A DNA stretch of 64,000 nt from Solanum dulcamara (GCF_947179165.1 NC_077248.1:7995256-8059255); one strand, 5' to 3'. Counted from the first letter of the stretch, positions 48,111 to 60,830 are shown. Numbers and translations: made by a program. The notes: generated from the sequence alone by a model not told the origin.

Positions 48111-48349
48111 TGTTAAAAAGCAAGTTGGATTGAATGTCCACTTGCCTACTTGCATTTAATTTTCTTCATGTGGGGCCCACTAAAAGTGGGCAACTTGCCC
48201 ACAATCACTTCTTATTCTCCTATAAATTCTTACCCTTGTACACAGAATTTGATACACCAACACGGAAGAATTTCTTTTCCTCGTCTGCTCTCCTTTTAAT
48301 TCTCTTATCCTCTCCGTTTTGTTTGCTCAATTTAGTGTATTTTACAATA
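48111..48349 (+). repeat. 3' LTR, 239 bp
   Basis: Begins TGTTAAAAAGC, ends TTTTACAATA, and is followed by the AGTAG target duplication. The terminal CA has become TA. The palindrome lies at 48186-48202. Confidence 0.95.
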
Positions 48350-48354
48350 AGTAG

Positions 48355-49262
48355 AACTTTGTTTGATATTTTAGAAGTTTAAAATTAAACTACGTAAAGT
48401 TTATCATCTATCATTAAGTTTATTGAGAACAAGAACCAATGTATTGTATTGCAAAATATGATTGACATTTTATTAATTTGAATGAACTTTTTTCAAGTTA
48501 TGTAATAAGATATTTTTTTTACCTACACAGCTATAAGCTAAATACATGCATGAATGAGAAGTTATATAATAAAAATAATTCTTTTTGAAGCCTTTAACTT
48601 TCGGGGGTCTAAAGTAGATGCTAACCTTAATTTTTGATCCGATCCTAACAAAGAACAAAAAAAAAACTTTTATTTTGTTTAAAAATTGAACATACATTTT
48701 AATACTATTTATAATATTATCAAACTAAATAACATTTAATAAGAAATAATTTATACATTAATTTTTTTAATACTATCAAGTATTATATTATAATTTTTAT
48801 ATATTATTAATCCCTTCGTAAATTATTTATAAACAAAATTATGTCGAAACAAAAAAAATACACAATCAAGAATGTTACGTTTTATGGCTTATTTACCGTT
48901 CTCACAATTAAAAAAATAAACCCAATGATAGGATGGGAGAAGGATAGTTTGTTGGCAGTATCCGTTGTAAGGGGCGGGGCTTATGCTTAAGTTTCTGGTT
49001 TTGCAAAAAAAATTGCTTATTGAATGAAATGGCCCTTTCGAAGCATGTGCTCCAAATTTCCCATGCGCGTCTCCCGGAAGGAGACTTCTAATATCTGCAA
49101 TCTGCAGATTCCACGACGTGTTGGATCACTTTTCTTTTTTTGGATTTCTTTGAGCAATCAAAACAAATAATCTGCAAAATGTTTGGAGATATGCATACTA
49201 TAGGAGCATAGCTGTATTGATCGATGAGCGGCTAGAGAGCATTCATTTTTTTTTTATAAGGA
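48355..49262 (+). promoter_or_regulatory. Spacer and probable promoter of the EamA transporter gene
   Basis: AT-rich, no coding gene. The nearest 300 bp are less AT-rich and contain CCCGGAAGGAGACTTC near 49072 and a T-rich run just before the start codon. No TATA box is certain. The copia insertion at 48349 lies about 910 bp upstream of the start. Confidence 0.4.
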
Positions 49263-50465
49263 ATGAAAGATCAATCTTGGAGATGGCTTTTGGGTTTGGT
49301 TTATATAATTACTGTTGCCTCTATATGGATTGCTGCTAGTTTTGTCGTTCAGTCCGTTGTCGATGCCGGTGTTTCACCTTTTCTTGTTACATACCTCTGT
49401 AATTCTTTGTTCATAGTGTATATTCCCCTTGTCGAAATTGTACGTTATATAGAGGATAAATATGGAAGCTTGTTATTTTGGCGAAATAAGAAAAATATCA
49501 CTTTGCAAGATTCAGGTGAATCAGAGGAGGCTATTCTTCTTGATGAGAAACCTGAGACAAGTAAATTGGTTGTTGCTGATGGGGATTCTGTATTAAAGAA
49601 GCGAATTTTTTATCAAAATGTTGATATAGGTCTGGATGCAAAAGGGCGTTGGACACGCTCTAGAGTAGCAAAAGTTAGCTTGTTAATATGCCCTATTTGG
49701 TTTCTAGCACAACTTACATTTAATCTATCACTCAAATATACAACTGTTACCTCAAACACCATCTTAAGCAGTTCCTCCAGCTTGTTTACTTTTCTGGTGT
49801 CTCTTGTATTCTTGGGAGAAGTTTTCACATGGGTGAAGTTGTTCAGTGTTCTACTTTGTATGGGAGGTACAATCATTGTCAGCTTGGGTGACTCAAAATC
49901 AGGATCTAGCAAAGTTGCTTCAAACCCCGTTCTTGGAGACATTCTTTCACTCGTCTCAGCTGCTATGTATGCCGTTTATATAACCCTCATTCGTAAAAAG
50001 TTACATGATGATGATGGAAAAAGTGGTCATGCCAGTATGGCACAGTTTCTTGGATATTTGGGTTTATTCAACATGCTCATATTCTTACCCATACCTCTTG
50101 TACTCAACTTTGCTAACCTTGAGCCATTTAACACACTCACTTGGAAGCAACTTGGCCTGATAGTTGGTAAAGGTATGTTTGATAATGTGCTGAGCGATTT
50201 ACTTTGGGCTAAGGCTATTCTCTTGACCTCCACAACAGTAGCTACAGCAGGACTGACCATTCAGGTTCCGCTAGCTGCAATCGTGGATTCACTGACAGGA
50301 AATGCACCCCCCATCATGGATTATATTGGAGCTGCAGCTGTCATGGTTGGTTTTGCAGGCATTAACATCCCTTCAGATTCATGTTCAGTACCAGAAGAAG
50401 CAAGCATTGAACTAGAAAATGGAAAAATTCAGTCCACAGAACCAGATCACCCATCACCCAGGTAG
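49263..50465 (+). CDS. EamA/SLC35F-type membrane transporter
   Basis: A 400-residue polytopic protein of the drug/metabolite transporter superfamily, similar to plant proteins annotated as SLC35F5-like or THI74/YML018C-like; the substrate is not known. About ten membrane segments can be seen: 8-30, 38-60, 137-158, 163-185, 190-207, 223-243, 259-281, 296-316, 320-342 and 350-372. A long hydrophilic, acidic loop (61-136) separates segments 2 and 3, as is usual in this subfamily, and the C-terminal tail is hydrophilic. The half after residue 137 carries the EamA-type repeats (S-S-S-S-L-F-T-F, L-G-E-V-F). The frame is intronless and intact; the ATG at 49263 starts close to the first membrane segment. 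Neighbours give no hint of its role. Confidence 0.9.
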   Translation: MKDQSWRWLLGLVYIITVASIWIAASFVVQSVVDAGVSPFLVTYLCNSLFIVYIPLVEIVRYIEDKYGSLLFWRNKKNITLQDSGESEEAILLDEKPETSKLVVADGDSVLKKRIFYQNVDIGLDAKGRWTRSRVAKVSLLICPIWFLAQLTFNLSLKYTTVTSNTILSSSSSLFTFLVSLVFLGEVFTWVKLFSVLLCMGGTIIVSLGDSKSGSSKVASNPVLGDILSLVSAAMYAVYITLIRKKLHDDDGKSGHASMAQFLGYLGLFNMLIFLPIPLVLNFANLEPFNTLTWKQLGLIVGKGMFDNVLSDLLWAKAILLTSTTVATAGLTIQVPLAAIVDSLTGNAPPIMDYIGAAAVMVGFAGINIPSDSCSVPEEASIELENGKIQSTEPDHPSPR

Positions 50466-51226
50466 ATTAAAGAGCTCTTTTGCTCCAAGGTGCCACTAGT
50501 TCACGGTGTATCTTATGTTAATCTTACTCGTTGTATTCTTCTCCGACCATGTTATGACACCCACAATGTTAGATCAAATGTGTAAAAGACTTTACATTGA
50601 AAAAAAAAAAAGAAGACCCTTTCTTTTCCCTTTGAGTTTTTGAGGTTTGAAGCAGTATTTTTAGGGATAATTTGTAGGGTCCAAATTCTCAAGCCTTTTC
50701 ACAACCTCAACTTACCCTACTTTTCTCTTACCCCTCACGTGTCTATTGTTTATTCAGCTATGCGTAACGCTCACGCGATAAGCTTATCTTGAATACAGTA
50801 TTTAATATGCGTATTTGTTTTATCTTATTTTTTCTTCTACCCATCTAACTTAACAAAGTCAAATTTGCATTATAATGCAAGAGGAAAGAAACAATTAAGT
50901 AGTCTTGCCTTGACTGATAATGGGATTACATAATAAATTCAAATATATCTTGAAAAACTAATATCTTCAATTTAATAAATAACTCATATATACTAGTGAA
51001 CAAAGTATTAACAAAATAAGGCAAAGTCAAGATTTAAAGTCTATAAATTTGATAATTTAATATTTTATTTAACTTATAGGGTTCTGAATTAAAGTATAGC
51101 TTTTATTGATAGTAAAAAGATAATTTGTATAATACTCCTATAAAGGTTTAATTAAAAAAAAAAACACAAATATAAAAGTATAAATTTTGCAATGATAAAC
51201 ATATTTTGCAAAATTATTTTTTATTA
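50466..51226. other. 3' flank of the transporter gene and AT-rich spacer
   Basis: The first 150 bp are probably 3' untranslated sequence, including an A12 run near 50600. The remainder is AT-rich without recognised features. Confidence 0.45.
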
Positions 51227-51466
51227 CTTCTGTCCCAACCTAGGTGGCATAATTTAAGCCTTAAAAATTAAACTTTTAAATATTAAATTTTGATCATAAT
51301 CTTGACATAGAATTATTAAAAAAAATAGAAACTACATAAAAAGCATTATAAATCACTATAATTGACAATTTAAAATATTGAAAGGGCGTATAAAAATATT
51401 ATGCAAAAACAATTTTGTTTAGCTCTCAAAATCTGAAAAAATGTCTCGTAAATTCAGAGGAGGGAG
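51227..51466. mobile_element. Stowaway-like MITE
   Basis: It starts CTTCTGTCCC after TA and ends GAGGAGGGAG before TA, like the element at 23460-23702, with which it shares its body (CTCAAAATYYGAAAAA near the right end). The DNA to its right (51467-51600) is also similar to that beside the other copy. Confidence 0.7.
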
Positions 51467-52895
51467 TACAAGATAATAAATTATTCATGCAGTAAGTAAA
51501 GCATCCCGTGAAATTAACTTGTTCATCGCATAATTAGTTTGTATGATTAAATTTGTTTACAGTAAAAATATGATGCTCATATAGGTAACCGCTCATGCTG
51601 AAGTAACGATATGTTGAAAAACTAGGTTACATACAAATAATTAATTTGAAATTATACATAGGCACGTGTTTGCGATAAAATTTTTCAAAAATATACGACT
51701 AAATTGCTATATAATTATTCAAAATTTTTAATTACCATAATAATAATAAATTCTCAAATTATTTAATCACCAACTTACTACTCCATAATAATTTCTCATA
51801 TATATAATCCATCTATATATTTTTGTTAGTTATTTCTGAATTTTAAGTACCATATAATATAAATAAGTTAGGGAAACATAATTATTTCAACCTTATATCC
51901 AATTGATTCTTTTCGTAATTATAAAAAATGTAAAACAATAACGTTAGTACAAATAACACATAATATTTGCAATTATTAACTAACACTCTTATTATTATTT
52001 TTTTAGTTTGTTTTTTTTAAAAAAATAGTATTTTTTTTCTTTTTGACAACTTTTAATTTTAATTTTCCACGTGACATGTAATTCTATATATTTTTAGTTT
52101 AAGGTCGCACGATTCAAAAGATTTATTTATTTCTTAAACTTCATGTCATGTTAAATCAAATAAATAAATTAAATAAACTTCATGTCAAGTCATCATATAA
52201 ATAAATTAAATAAATTTCGTGTTAAGTTAAAATCAGATAAACATATTAAAATAGAAGAAGTAACAAACAAGATTACATTTATCAAATATATGCAATATTA
52301 ATTTTTATAACAAACTAAAATGACCTCAAGTAAGAGAGCAAGTTAGATGAATTAAGAGGAAGAGAAATTTAATAATAATAAATATAAATGAGACTAGAAT
52401 TAATTTTGCTCAAATCTACAGAATTAGTTGGGGAAGATCAGTAAGCGCGCCATTTAAGAGCGTATTGACACGTGCCTTCTTCTAGTTCTAAGGTGTGTTT
52501 GGTAGAATTTCCTGAAAGGGAAATTTCCATGCAAAATCCCCTCAATAACCTCACTCTCCTCTTCACATTTGAGTTCATTATCAGAGTCTAAATACTCAGT
52601 TTTTTTCCTTTTTGCTCTCAAAGTAACAAAATTTCTTTTCCTTCTCCTCCCCTTAAATTCCCCAAATTTCCCATAATTGCCCCTATTAATTCCCTTCTGA
52701 TCCCAGAACTAAAACGCATTCCTTTATAAACGAACGCCACTTCTCTCTCTTTCTCACTCACTCTCTCCTTTTGTTTAATTTCTCTCCATTTAGTAGCAAA
52801 GAAAAAGCACCAATTCTGAAACGAAACGCTTCTTTCTCACTCTCTCTCTCTATATATACAGATTTTCAGCATTTTGAATTTTGAGTCCGGGGTCA
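51467..52895 (+). promoter_or_regulatory. Spacer, then promoter and leader of the poly(A)-binding protein gene
   Basis: 51467-51600 is the flank shared with 23703-23840. 51600-52400 is AT-rich without features. From about 52440 composition changes: a G-box-like GACACGTGCC (about 52468), then a strongly pyrimidine-rich leader with CTCTCTCTC runs (52740-52860) directly upstream of the start at 52896. The transcription start cannot be fixed. Confidence 0.5.
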
Positions 52896-55800
52896 ATGGC
52901 GGTTCCTCCGACTGTCCTTGCAACGCCATCATCATTGTACGTTGGTGATCTTCACCACGACGTTTCCGATGGACAACTTTTTGATTTCTTTTCGGAGTTC
53001 AAAAGCATTGCTTCGGTCCGCGTCTGCCGTGATTCATCTACTGGGCGTTCTCTCTGCTACGGCTACGTGAACTTTGTTTCTCCTCAGGATGGTATATCTC
53101 ATTCTGTCTCTCTCTCTCTATATGTGTCTATTTTGTGTAATTTTTTTTCTACATGTATCTGCATTGATTGCTAGGGTCTGTGGTTGTACATGTCTTGTTT
53201 AGAACGATAAAAATGCTGTTTCGATCGTATGATCGGTGTCCGAATTCGTTTGATTTTGATTTGCATGTTGAATTTTGATCAGGATTTCGTGTTGAATTCA
53301 TTCATGATTGATGAATCGGTAATTGAATAGACACTGATATACAAGTTCTGTGTCATGATTGATCCATAACTGAGTGGACTCTGATATACAAGTTTTGTGT
53401 CATGATTGATCAATCTATAACTGAATGGACTCTGATATACAAGTTTTATGTCATGATTGATTAATCATAACTGAATGGACTCTGATATACATGTTTTGTG
53501 TCATGATTGATAAATCAATGACTGAATGGACTCTGATATACATATTTTGTATATACAAGTTTTGTGTCATGATTGATTAATTGATAACTGAATGGACTCT
53601 GATATACATGTTTTGTGTCGTGATTGATAAATCAATAACTGAATGGACTCTGATATACATGTTTTGTGTCGTGATTGATAAATCGAGAACTGAATGGACT
53701 CTGATATACATGTTTTGTGTCATGATTGATCAATCTGTATCTGAATGGACTCTGATATACATGTTTTATGTCATGATTGATAAATCGATGACTGAATGGA
53801 CTCTGATATACAAGTTTTGTGTCATGATTAATCAATCCATAACTGAATGGACTCTGATATACATGTTTTATGTCATGATTGATAAATCGATGACTGAATG
53901 GATTCTGATATACAAGTTTTGTGTCATGATTGATCAATCCATAACTGAATGGACTCTGATATACAAGTTTTGTGACGTGATTGATTAATCGATAACTGAA
54001 TGGACTCTGATATACATGTTTTATGTCATGATTGATAAATCGATGACTGAATGGACTCTGATATACAAGTTTTGTGTCATGATTGATCAATCCATAACTG
54101 AATGGACTCTGATATACATGTTTTGTGTCGTGATTGATCAATCTGTAACTGAATGGACTCTGATATTCATGTTTTGTGTCATTATTAATCAATCAATAAC
54201 TAAATGGACCCTAATATACAAGTTTTGTGATTTTGCGAGTGTGTTTACGGACAACTCACAAGCTCAAGGTTTTAGTCTATTTGTTGAATCAGAAATTGAG
54301 TGAATTTATTCTGCGCATTCATGGTGATGTTTTGGCTGTTGTTTAAATGGATCAATAGAATAATCAGATTGATGAGAGTGAGAAAAAGATAGACATTGGT
54401 TGGTTGAATTTGATTTTTTTTTTAAAAAAAAGATTTCCGATTTACTCAGGCATGATGTTAATTTTAATGTACTAGTATATGAGTATTATCTTCTGATAGG
54501 AGAAATATATGATATTAAATCTCGAGGATTTGACTATTTTTATTTGTGTGATTTTTCTGTTGCTAGTCATCTGATTTGATCTGTCACTGATGGTGGCTGT
54601 TATATGCTAGTTGGTGCTCTGTGAGATGAAGGGTATATAGTTGTATATCTTGAGATTTTATCAGTTATAACCGGAAGTTTACTGTTTTTTTGTGGTATGA
54701 GTCGTCTGAGTAGTTCTCATTACAAGTTATATCCTTTTAGGATTAACATTTAATGATCCCTTTTAGACCCCTGATGATTTCACTGGTTGGATGATCTTAG
54801 TGATTCCAAATCTAGGTCTTGTTAATAATTTTTGCTTAATTTTATTGTCGTCTAGTTGCTTTGTCCTTTTGGAAAGTTGAGATACTGTATCAATGCAAAC
54901 TTCATCAACTGTTGTTTAGTTGCTTTTATTGGTTAACAACTCGTATCATTCATGAAATGTTGTGGATAAGCTAATGTGATCTGACCTGTGATTTTGTAGT
55001 CGAAGCATGAGCTAACCTTTTCTGATTGTGTTCAATGTGTTATTAAGTTTTTTCACCAACTGCTGATTACCATTTTTGTTTTTTCATGCCATGTGATATC
55101 CGCTGAGGGAGTTCATTGTGCTTAGAATTTATAACATCTATTTATTGGACCAACAAGACTTGAGGGGCAATGATAATGCCCTTCAATTGTTTTTGTCGTG
55201 TATGAACTTTTGTCGTATATGATTGACCTTTTCTGGAAATACTATGTGGCTTGATTTTTGACTTGGAAAACTTCTGTTTTTTTCTGAAAACTATGAGCAG
55301 CTATACGCGCTATTGAGGTGAAAAATAACTCCATCCTCAATGGGAAAGTTATAAGGGTTAGTTGGTCTCTACGTGACCCTGATGCAAGACGGAGTGGAAA
55401 AGGAAACGTTTTCATCAAGGTATCAGTAAGCTTTGACTGAGTGAATAGTATTCAATTGATTTGAGATCTTACCAGGTTCTCTATTCTGATTTGTATATCC
55501 AAATTGTAATTTTACAGAACATAAGTGATAACATTGACAACGCGAAGCTTCAAGAAATGTTTCAAAAGTTTGGAAATATCTTATCTTGTAAAATTGTCAC
55601 TTCTGAGGAAGGAAAGAGCAAAGGCTACGGCTTTGTTCAGTTTGGGTCAGAGGAGTCTGCAGATGCTGCTATTGAGAAGCTTAATGGGACCATGGCTGGA
55701 GACAAGAAGATGTATGAGCATTTCCATACCCATGCAATCATCTAGCTTTCCATACTGCAATTATGATGACCTTAGATGAATCAGTTGTTTTCTTTGTTTA

Positions 55801-58800
55801 CATGCTTTTGATCTTAGTCTATTTATTTATGATATCTTGCAACATTTATGACATAGGTATGTTGCTAAGTTTGTCAAAAAGGCTGACCGGGTTTTGCCCA
55901 ATCCTGATGCTAAGTATACAAATCTGTACTTCAAGAACCTGGACCTTGACATCTCAGAGGAACATCTTAGAGAAAAGTTTTCTGGCTTTGGGAAGATTCT
56001 TAGCTTGGTCATTGCAAAAGATGAGAGTGGAGCTTCAAAGGGTTTTGGATTTGTGAACTTTGATGATCCTGGTGATGCTAGAAAAGCTATGGAAGTTATG
56101 AATGGATCACCCGTTGGTAAGTCCTGGCTTTGTGATGTTGTATTCTTAAATGTGATTTCAGCCATGCCATTTGTAATTTTATGTGGTGACATATTATCAT
56201 TAAGTAGGATCCAAGAACTTGTATGTAGCTAGAGCACAAAAGAAAGCAGAGCGCGAACAACTTCTGAAGCGCCTCTTTGAAGAGAGAAGGAGAGAACAAA
56301 TTATGAAATACCAGGTACTCATTCTCATTTCCTTATAACAAAAAGAGAATTAATTATTTATGATCTATTTATGAACATACTTGATTATCATGTCAGGGTT
56401 CAAATGTGTATGTCAAGAATATTGATGATGATGTCTCTGAGAATGAGCTGCATTCATTGTTTAGCCAATGTGGCACAATTACTTCTGCGAAAGTTATGCA
56501 AGATGAGAAAGGTGTGAGTAAGGGTTTTGGATTTGTATGCTTCTCCACAGTAGAGGAGGCCTATAACGCCGTGAATACTTTTTATGGTGAGTCATATATT
56601 TTTTAATATGCTCCAGATCATAGTGAATAACTAGGCACTGACTCATTTCTCACAAGGTAGCATGCACCATAAATTCTGATGCCATATGCTTCAATCTTTT
56701 AGTTCTTCCCTTGATCTTTTTGAGCACCACAAAACCGGGTTAGAGGATTTATGTGGAGCATTTACATGATTTCACTGTAAGAAAGGTATAAGTTGTTTGA
56801 TCAAGGTTTAAAGTACTAGTCTAGTCTTTCATTTTCCCTTTTTGATTCTACTTTATGCCTTCATACTAGAAGGTTAACCTTTGATGAAGCACATGGACGT
56901 TATTATATGTGCCAACATTTACATGGCAATCTCGCTCTCTATTCATTTACTAATTAATTTGGCTGAAACTTCTTTCCAGTGTGTTTCCTAGTTGAAGTTT
57001 TGGAAACTTTTGACTAGAAAAACTAAACAAGGAAGACAAGCCATCTTTGGTTTTACAAGAAGCCTAAATATATTCCAGGCATTTTGCAAGTAATTAGACA
57101 AATAGATAATCAGGCCAACTCTGTGTACACTATGGTCAAGTATATGTTTATGTGCTTATATCACCCATGCTTGCATGTACGTTGTCACCCAATAACGGTG
57201 CTTCAGTTTTGGAAATTCTATTTTCTCGCATGTTTCCTCTTTCGTATTCTTCACCTACTCTTCATAGTATGGACAGTTCCCGTTCTTGAATGATTTCCAT
57301 GCCATATGATTAATTAGATGTCTTGATCTTTTAGCATCCAATTCGTCATTAAGTGATTACACTGTATGATATGCTGGTGTTGTACTATGCCCTCAAAATT
57401 CCCTATAGTTGAGATACAGGTCCTGTTATATGAGCTTTATTTTTGTGAGATGTTTCACAGGATATATGCTGCACCGAAAGCCGTTATATGTGGCTATTGC
57501 TCAAAGGAAAGAGGAAAGACAGGCCCAGCTACAGCTACAGCATGCACAACGAATTGCAGGGCTAACAGGAGCTTCAGCTATGTTTCCTGGCACATATCCT
57601 CCTATTTACTATCCAGGCCACAGCGTTGTTCCTCAGGTACCTACACGGCCTGGGATGATGTATCAGGCTCTTGGTATGAGGCCAGGTTGGGGTACTAATG
57701 GGTTCACAAACACCACCAGACCTAGCTTTCAACCTTCTCAGGTTCCATTGGTTAGTCCCTTTAAAGAGTCAAAGCACTTGGCATCTATACTTTCTCCACT
57801 TTTTGGAGTTCTTTTTATGGTCGATTGTGTTCAGAATTGAATGCACAAATCTTGTTTCTTGTAGAAGCAGTACAGACATGTTAAACTTAGTTGACATGCT
57901 ATTGTTTAGATTTGTGGGAAGGAGGTTACAGCTTGCATCTTATTTTTCAGGTTCCTAATACTTATCGACCATATCGGCAGAACAGGGGAAGGATGAATGG
58001 ACATATGCCAGCTTCAAACATGACCAATGTGCAGCAATCAGGTCAATCAGTGGTGTCATCGAATGAAGCTAGCAATTCTCAGGTGGTTCAACCTCCTTAC
58101 CTATTTTACATAAATTGAAATCTTGATGTCCAAATGTTAATGAAATGGTTGTACAACTGAGCTTTTCAAAAGTTCCATCATAGAATGCTTAGGTTTGAAA
58201 ACTGGTTTAGCTTCAAAAGTTTGACATTTGGGGCTTCCATGAATTATGAGCTTAAGTTTAGGTGGAAAGGGATTAGTCATCTACATGAGATAGCCGCCTG
58301 TTAAAATCTTCCATTCTGGATTGGAATTCTTTAGCCTATTAAATTGATACTTATATTTCCCTTTATAGTCACTTAAAAAAACTGAGTACTATATTTAAAA
58401 AGATAAGAGCTATATCGCCCCTTAAAATTTTGGAGAAGAACTTTGTTTTAAACTTAAAGTGACTTATATGTTCACTTCATTTAGTTCTGTACATTAATAA
58501 GCTACAAACTCCTACTATTATTGAATGGCTCAACCTAGCAATAATTATTCGAAAAAATTCGTAAATTATTTGCTTGATTGGTGGCCTAAGTATCACTAAA
58601 TACTCCCAAAATATTTCCATGCTTGCAGCGTGCTGGGACGGTCAAATATGTGCGCAATGGTCGGACTCGTGACATGAACAAAGGACCTTTCATATCAGAT
58701 GCTGGTTCCATTGCAGGTGGATCAGTTTCCAATGGATCTGAAATGCTGAGTACCTTGCTTGCTTCTGCTAATCCTGAGCAGCAGAAACAGATACTTGGAG

Positions 58801-59204
58801 AGCACCTTTATCCTCTTGTCAGTAAACATAAGGTGATTTTCTTTCTTGCTAATTCTTTTAACCGGAACCGAAAGGTTGGTGATCTGTCAAGAAACTCTTT
58901 GAAGCTGTGTAATCTTATACTCTTGTTTCTTACTTACAACTAGTCATAACCTCAGTTAGTGGTTAGCAAAGTCATCTTAATAACTAATGTTACATTCTTT
59001 CTGCAGCCTGAGCTTGCTTCAAAGATAACTGGAATGCTCTTGGAGATGGATAATGCTGAACTACTGTTATTATTGGAGTCTCCAGAATCTCTGGAAACCA
59101 AGGTGGAGGAAGCTTTTGAGGTGCTCAAGCTCTCTAAGGCCAAAGTTTCTAGCCAAGAGTCACTTCACCCAAGTTTTCTTTCTGCAGAAGTTGCAGTCAA
59201 CTGA
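52896..59204 (+). CDS. PAB7: Poly(A)-binding protein, PAB7-like (10 exons)
   Basis: A cytoplasmic protein that binds mRNA poly(A) tails and acts in translation and mRNA stability. Exons: 52896-53091, 55301-55419, 55518-55711, 55857-56116, 56208-56314, 56397-56586, 57461-57750, 57951-58082, 58629-58832, 59007-59204. All introns are GT-AG and phases fit, giving 629 residues. Four RRMs: 14-88 (L-Y-V-G-D-L), 101-177 (V-F-I-K-N-I), 193-268 (L-Y-F-K-N-L), 296-372 (V-Y-V-K-N-I). A Pro/Gln/Met-rich linker follows, then the MLLE peptide-binding domain (about 536-610) with K-I-T-G-M-L-L-E at 570-577. The short N terminus, the S-L-C-Y-G-Y RNP1 and the C-terminal E-A-F-E-V-L-K resemble Arabidopsis PAB7 more than PAB2/4/8; this subclass call is from memory and less certain than the family. 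Intron 1 (2209 bp) carries a 51-bp minisatellite. Confidence 0.92.
53321..54230. repeat. 51-bp minisatellite in intron 1 of the poly(A)-binding protein gene
   Basis: About 18 units, each with TGAATGGACTCTGATATACA, TTTTGTGTCATGATTGAT and a variable AAATCGATAAC-like end. Most units are 51 bp; one near 53540-53580 has an internal insertion. Units alternate between ATACATG and ATACAAG versions. As 51 is a multiple of three and the unit lacks stops in one frame on each strand, open frames of 135 residues (plus) and 186 residues (minus) arise; these are by-products of the repeat. Confidence 0.95.
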
Positions 59205-60708
59205 GCGATGCTGCTGCTGACATATTTATCTTTAGCAAAGATAGAAGTTTATGGAGGGGGTGTAGTAATTAAGGTTAGGTAGTAGAGTAAGCAAGGGTTG
59301 TCATACCATCTGGTGGCAACCCTAGACGTACTCCTTGTCTGCATGGAGTCCATATTTCTGCTTTGTCACAATCTAGACTGTCTCTATTTATCTTCATTAT
59401 GAGGGATTTACTAGAGTCTATATATTATAGACAGCTTAATTTAATGCAGACTTTTTAAAAAAGTTTATGATGAAGGGTTTCTTCTTTTAAATTTGTCTTA
59501 AATATCTTCTCTAGATGAATTTCTGTGCATGCAGCCATGTATACTTTGTCAAGTGAACAATCATATTTTCATGGTAGAAGCACTGGAATCTGGTGGGAGT
59601 AATCTTACTACTTCATGTTCAACAGAAGTCTAAAATTGCTCACTGCCTACCTAAAAGGGCTGTGATGCCTAAAAGGGCTATATTGATGCCTACGGGGCCA
59701 GATTGTTGCCAGTACATTTCTTTTGTACTGGCATTCCTATTGTCTCGGGGACGATGCATTCATGCTGGAGGTTGTACAGTTAGTGCTACAAATCCAACAT
59801 CTCGAATTTGAGATGACATTAAAAACATGTTCTTGAAAGTTACTTATTTTCTATCATAATTTCCTTACTTTGCTTTAACAAATATTGAACAAAAACGCAA
59901 GCTTAGTTATTTATGGGAAGGGTGTGGATTAGATGGATATTTATTAATGACTATAGATTTGCATTAATTCATCAAGTGACCTCCCCCGCCCCCATTTGGT
60001 TGAAAATTAGTTCTTTCTTTAGTGAGGACTTCTCATTTTTATTAGTCTAGTTTTTTTTTTTTTTTTTTTTGCATGAACTGAATTAAGGTTTTTTCCCTTG
60101 TCCTAACCTAGTTTTATTTTCAAAAACATGGACGCCTATAGATTTCATGAATATAGATGCCATATGGAAGATATGCATTATCAACTTGAAACTAAAAAAG
60201 AAAAAATCTAAAATGTTTACGTTTAGTTTTAACGTATCTAACCGAACAAACATAAATCAGTTACATATATAGTAGAATACAACGTTGTAAAAAACAAAAG
60301 TTGTGACACTAGACCCAGCATATAAAGCCTCAACAAGACCTAAAGATGTTTAGGTCAACTTTCAATATGGATATTTAAGGGTGTATTGATAAGGAGGAAA
60401 TATTTTTCGGAAAATTTATAATTTTTCTATGTTTGGTTGATTAAAATAGGAGGTTATTGAGAACATGAATTATAGTGGGAGGTTTGTAGGTAGTTGAGTG
60501 TTGTATCGCTTATTATTCCATACTAGTAGTCATAGTATTTCTCATAGAGTTTCTTGTCCTTCGATGTATGTTATTACCTGTTGTACTCATGCATCATATT
60601 ATTTTTGGTGTAGTTCTGCTTCTTTTTCTCAAATGCTTTGATATGATCTCTATAGTAGTTTGTCACGACTTTTTCACTCTTTTTTTTCGACCTACTTTGA
60701 CATTTTTC
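59205..60708. other. 3' flank of the poly(A)-binding protein gene and spacer
   Basis: 59205 to about 59480 is probably 3' untranslated sequence. 59640-59700 has a short repeat (CTAAAAGGGCT twice). A run of 20 T lies at 60051-60070. The frame at 59593-59811 has no known domain. Confidence 0.45.
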
Positions 60709-60830
60709 CTTGAATCGAGAGTATATCGGAAATAGTCTATCTACCTCTCAAGGTTGGGGTAAGGTATGCGTACACTCTATCTTCTCTAGACCTCATTTGC
60801 AAGATTATACTTGGTATGTAGTTGTTGTTG
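60709..60830 (+). mobile_element. 3' end of a TS-like SINE or RTE-type LINE
   Basis: Contains TATCGGAAATAGTCTATCTACC, GGTTGGGGTAAGGTATGCGTAC and a (TTG)n end after TTGGTATGTAG. This tail is known from the TS SINE family of Solanaceae, which shares its 3' end with RTE-clade LINEs. No clear pol III box was seen upstream, so it is truncated or the 5' part belongs to a different element. Confidence 0.7.

Larger units (their letters stand above)
42967..48349 (+). mobile_element. Full-length Ty1/copia retrotransposon, recently inserted but coding-defective
   Basis: Two LTRs of exactly 239 bp (42967-43205 and 48111-48349) enclose gag and pol. A perfect 5-bp target duplication AGTAG flanks the element (42962-42966 and 48350-48354). 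By eye the LTRs differ at five positions (about 2%), pointing to a young insertion. A primer-binding region follows the 5' LTR and a polypurine tract precedes the 3' LTR. Integrase precedes reverse transcriptase, the copia order. gag has one stop, and pol has two frame shifts, three stops and a changed integrase catalytic residue. Confidence 0.95.

Noticed and set aside
53581..54192. Open frames of 135 residues (plus) and 186 residues (minus) with regular internal repeats
   Set aside because: They lie in intron 1 of the poly(A)-binding protein gene and exist only because the 51-bp unit is a multiple of three without stops; they are not repeat proteins.
57366..57698. 110-residue frame overlapping a poly(A)-binding protein exon
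   Set aside because: It is a different frame of exon 7; only the frame continuing from exon 6 fits the family.
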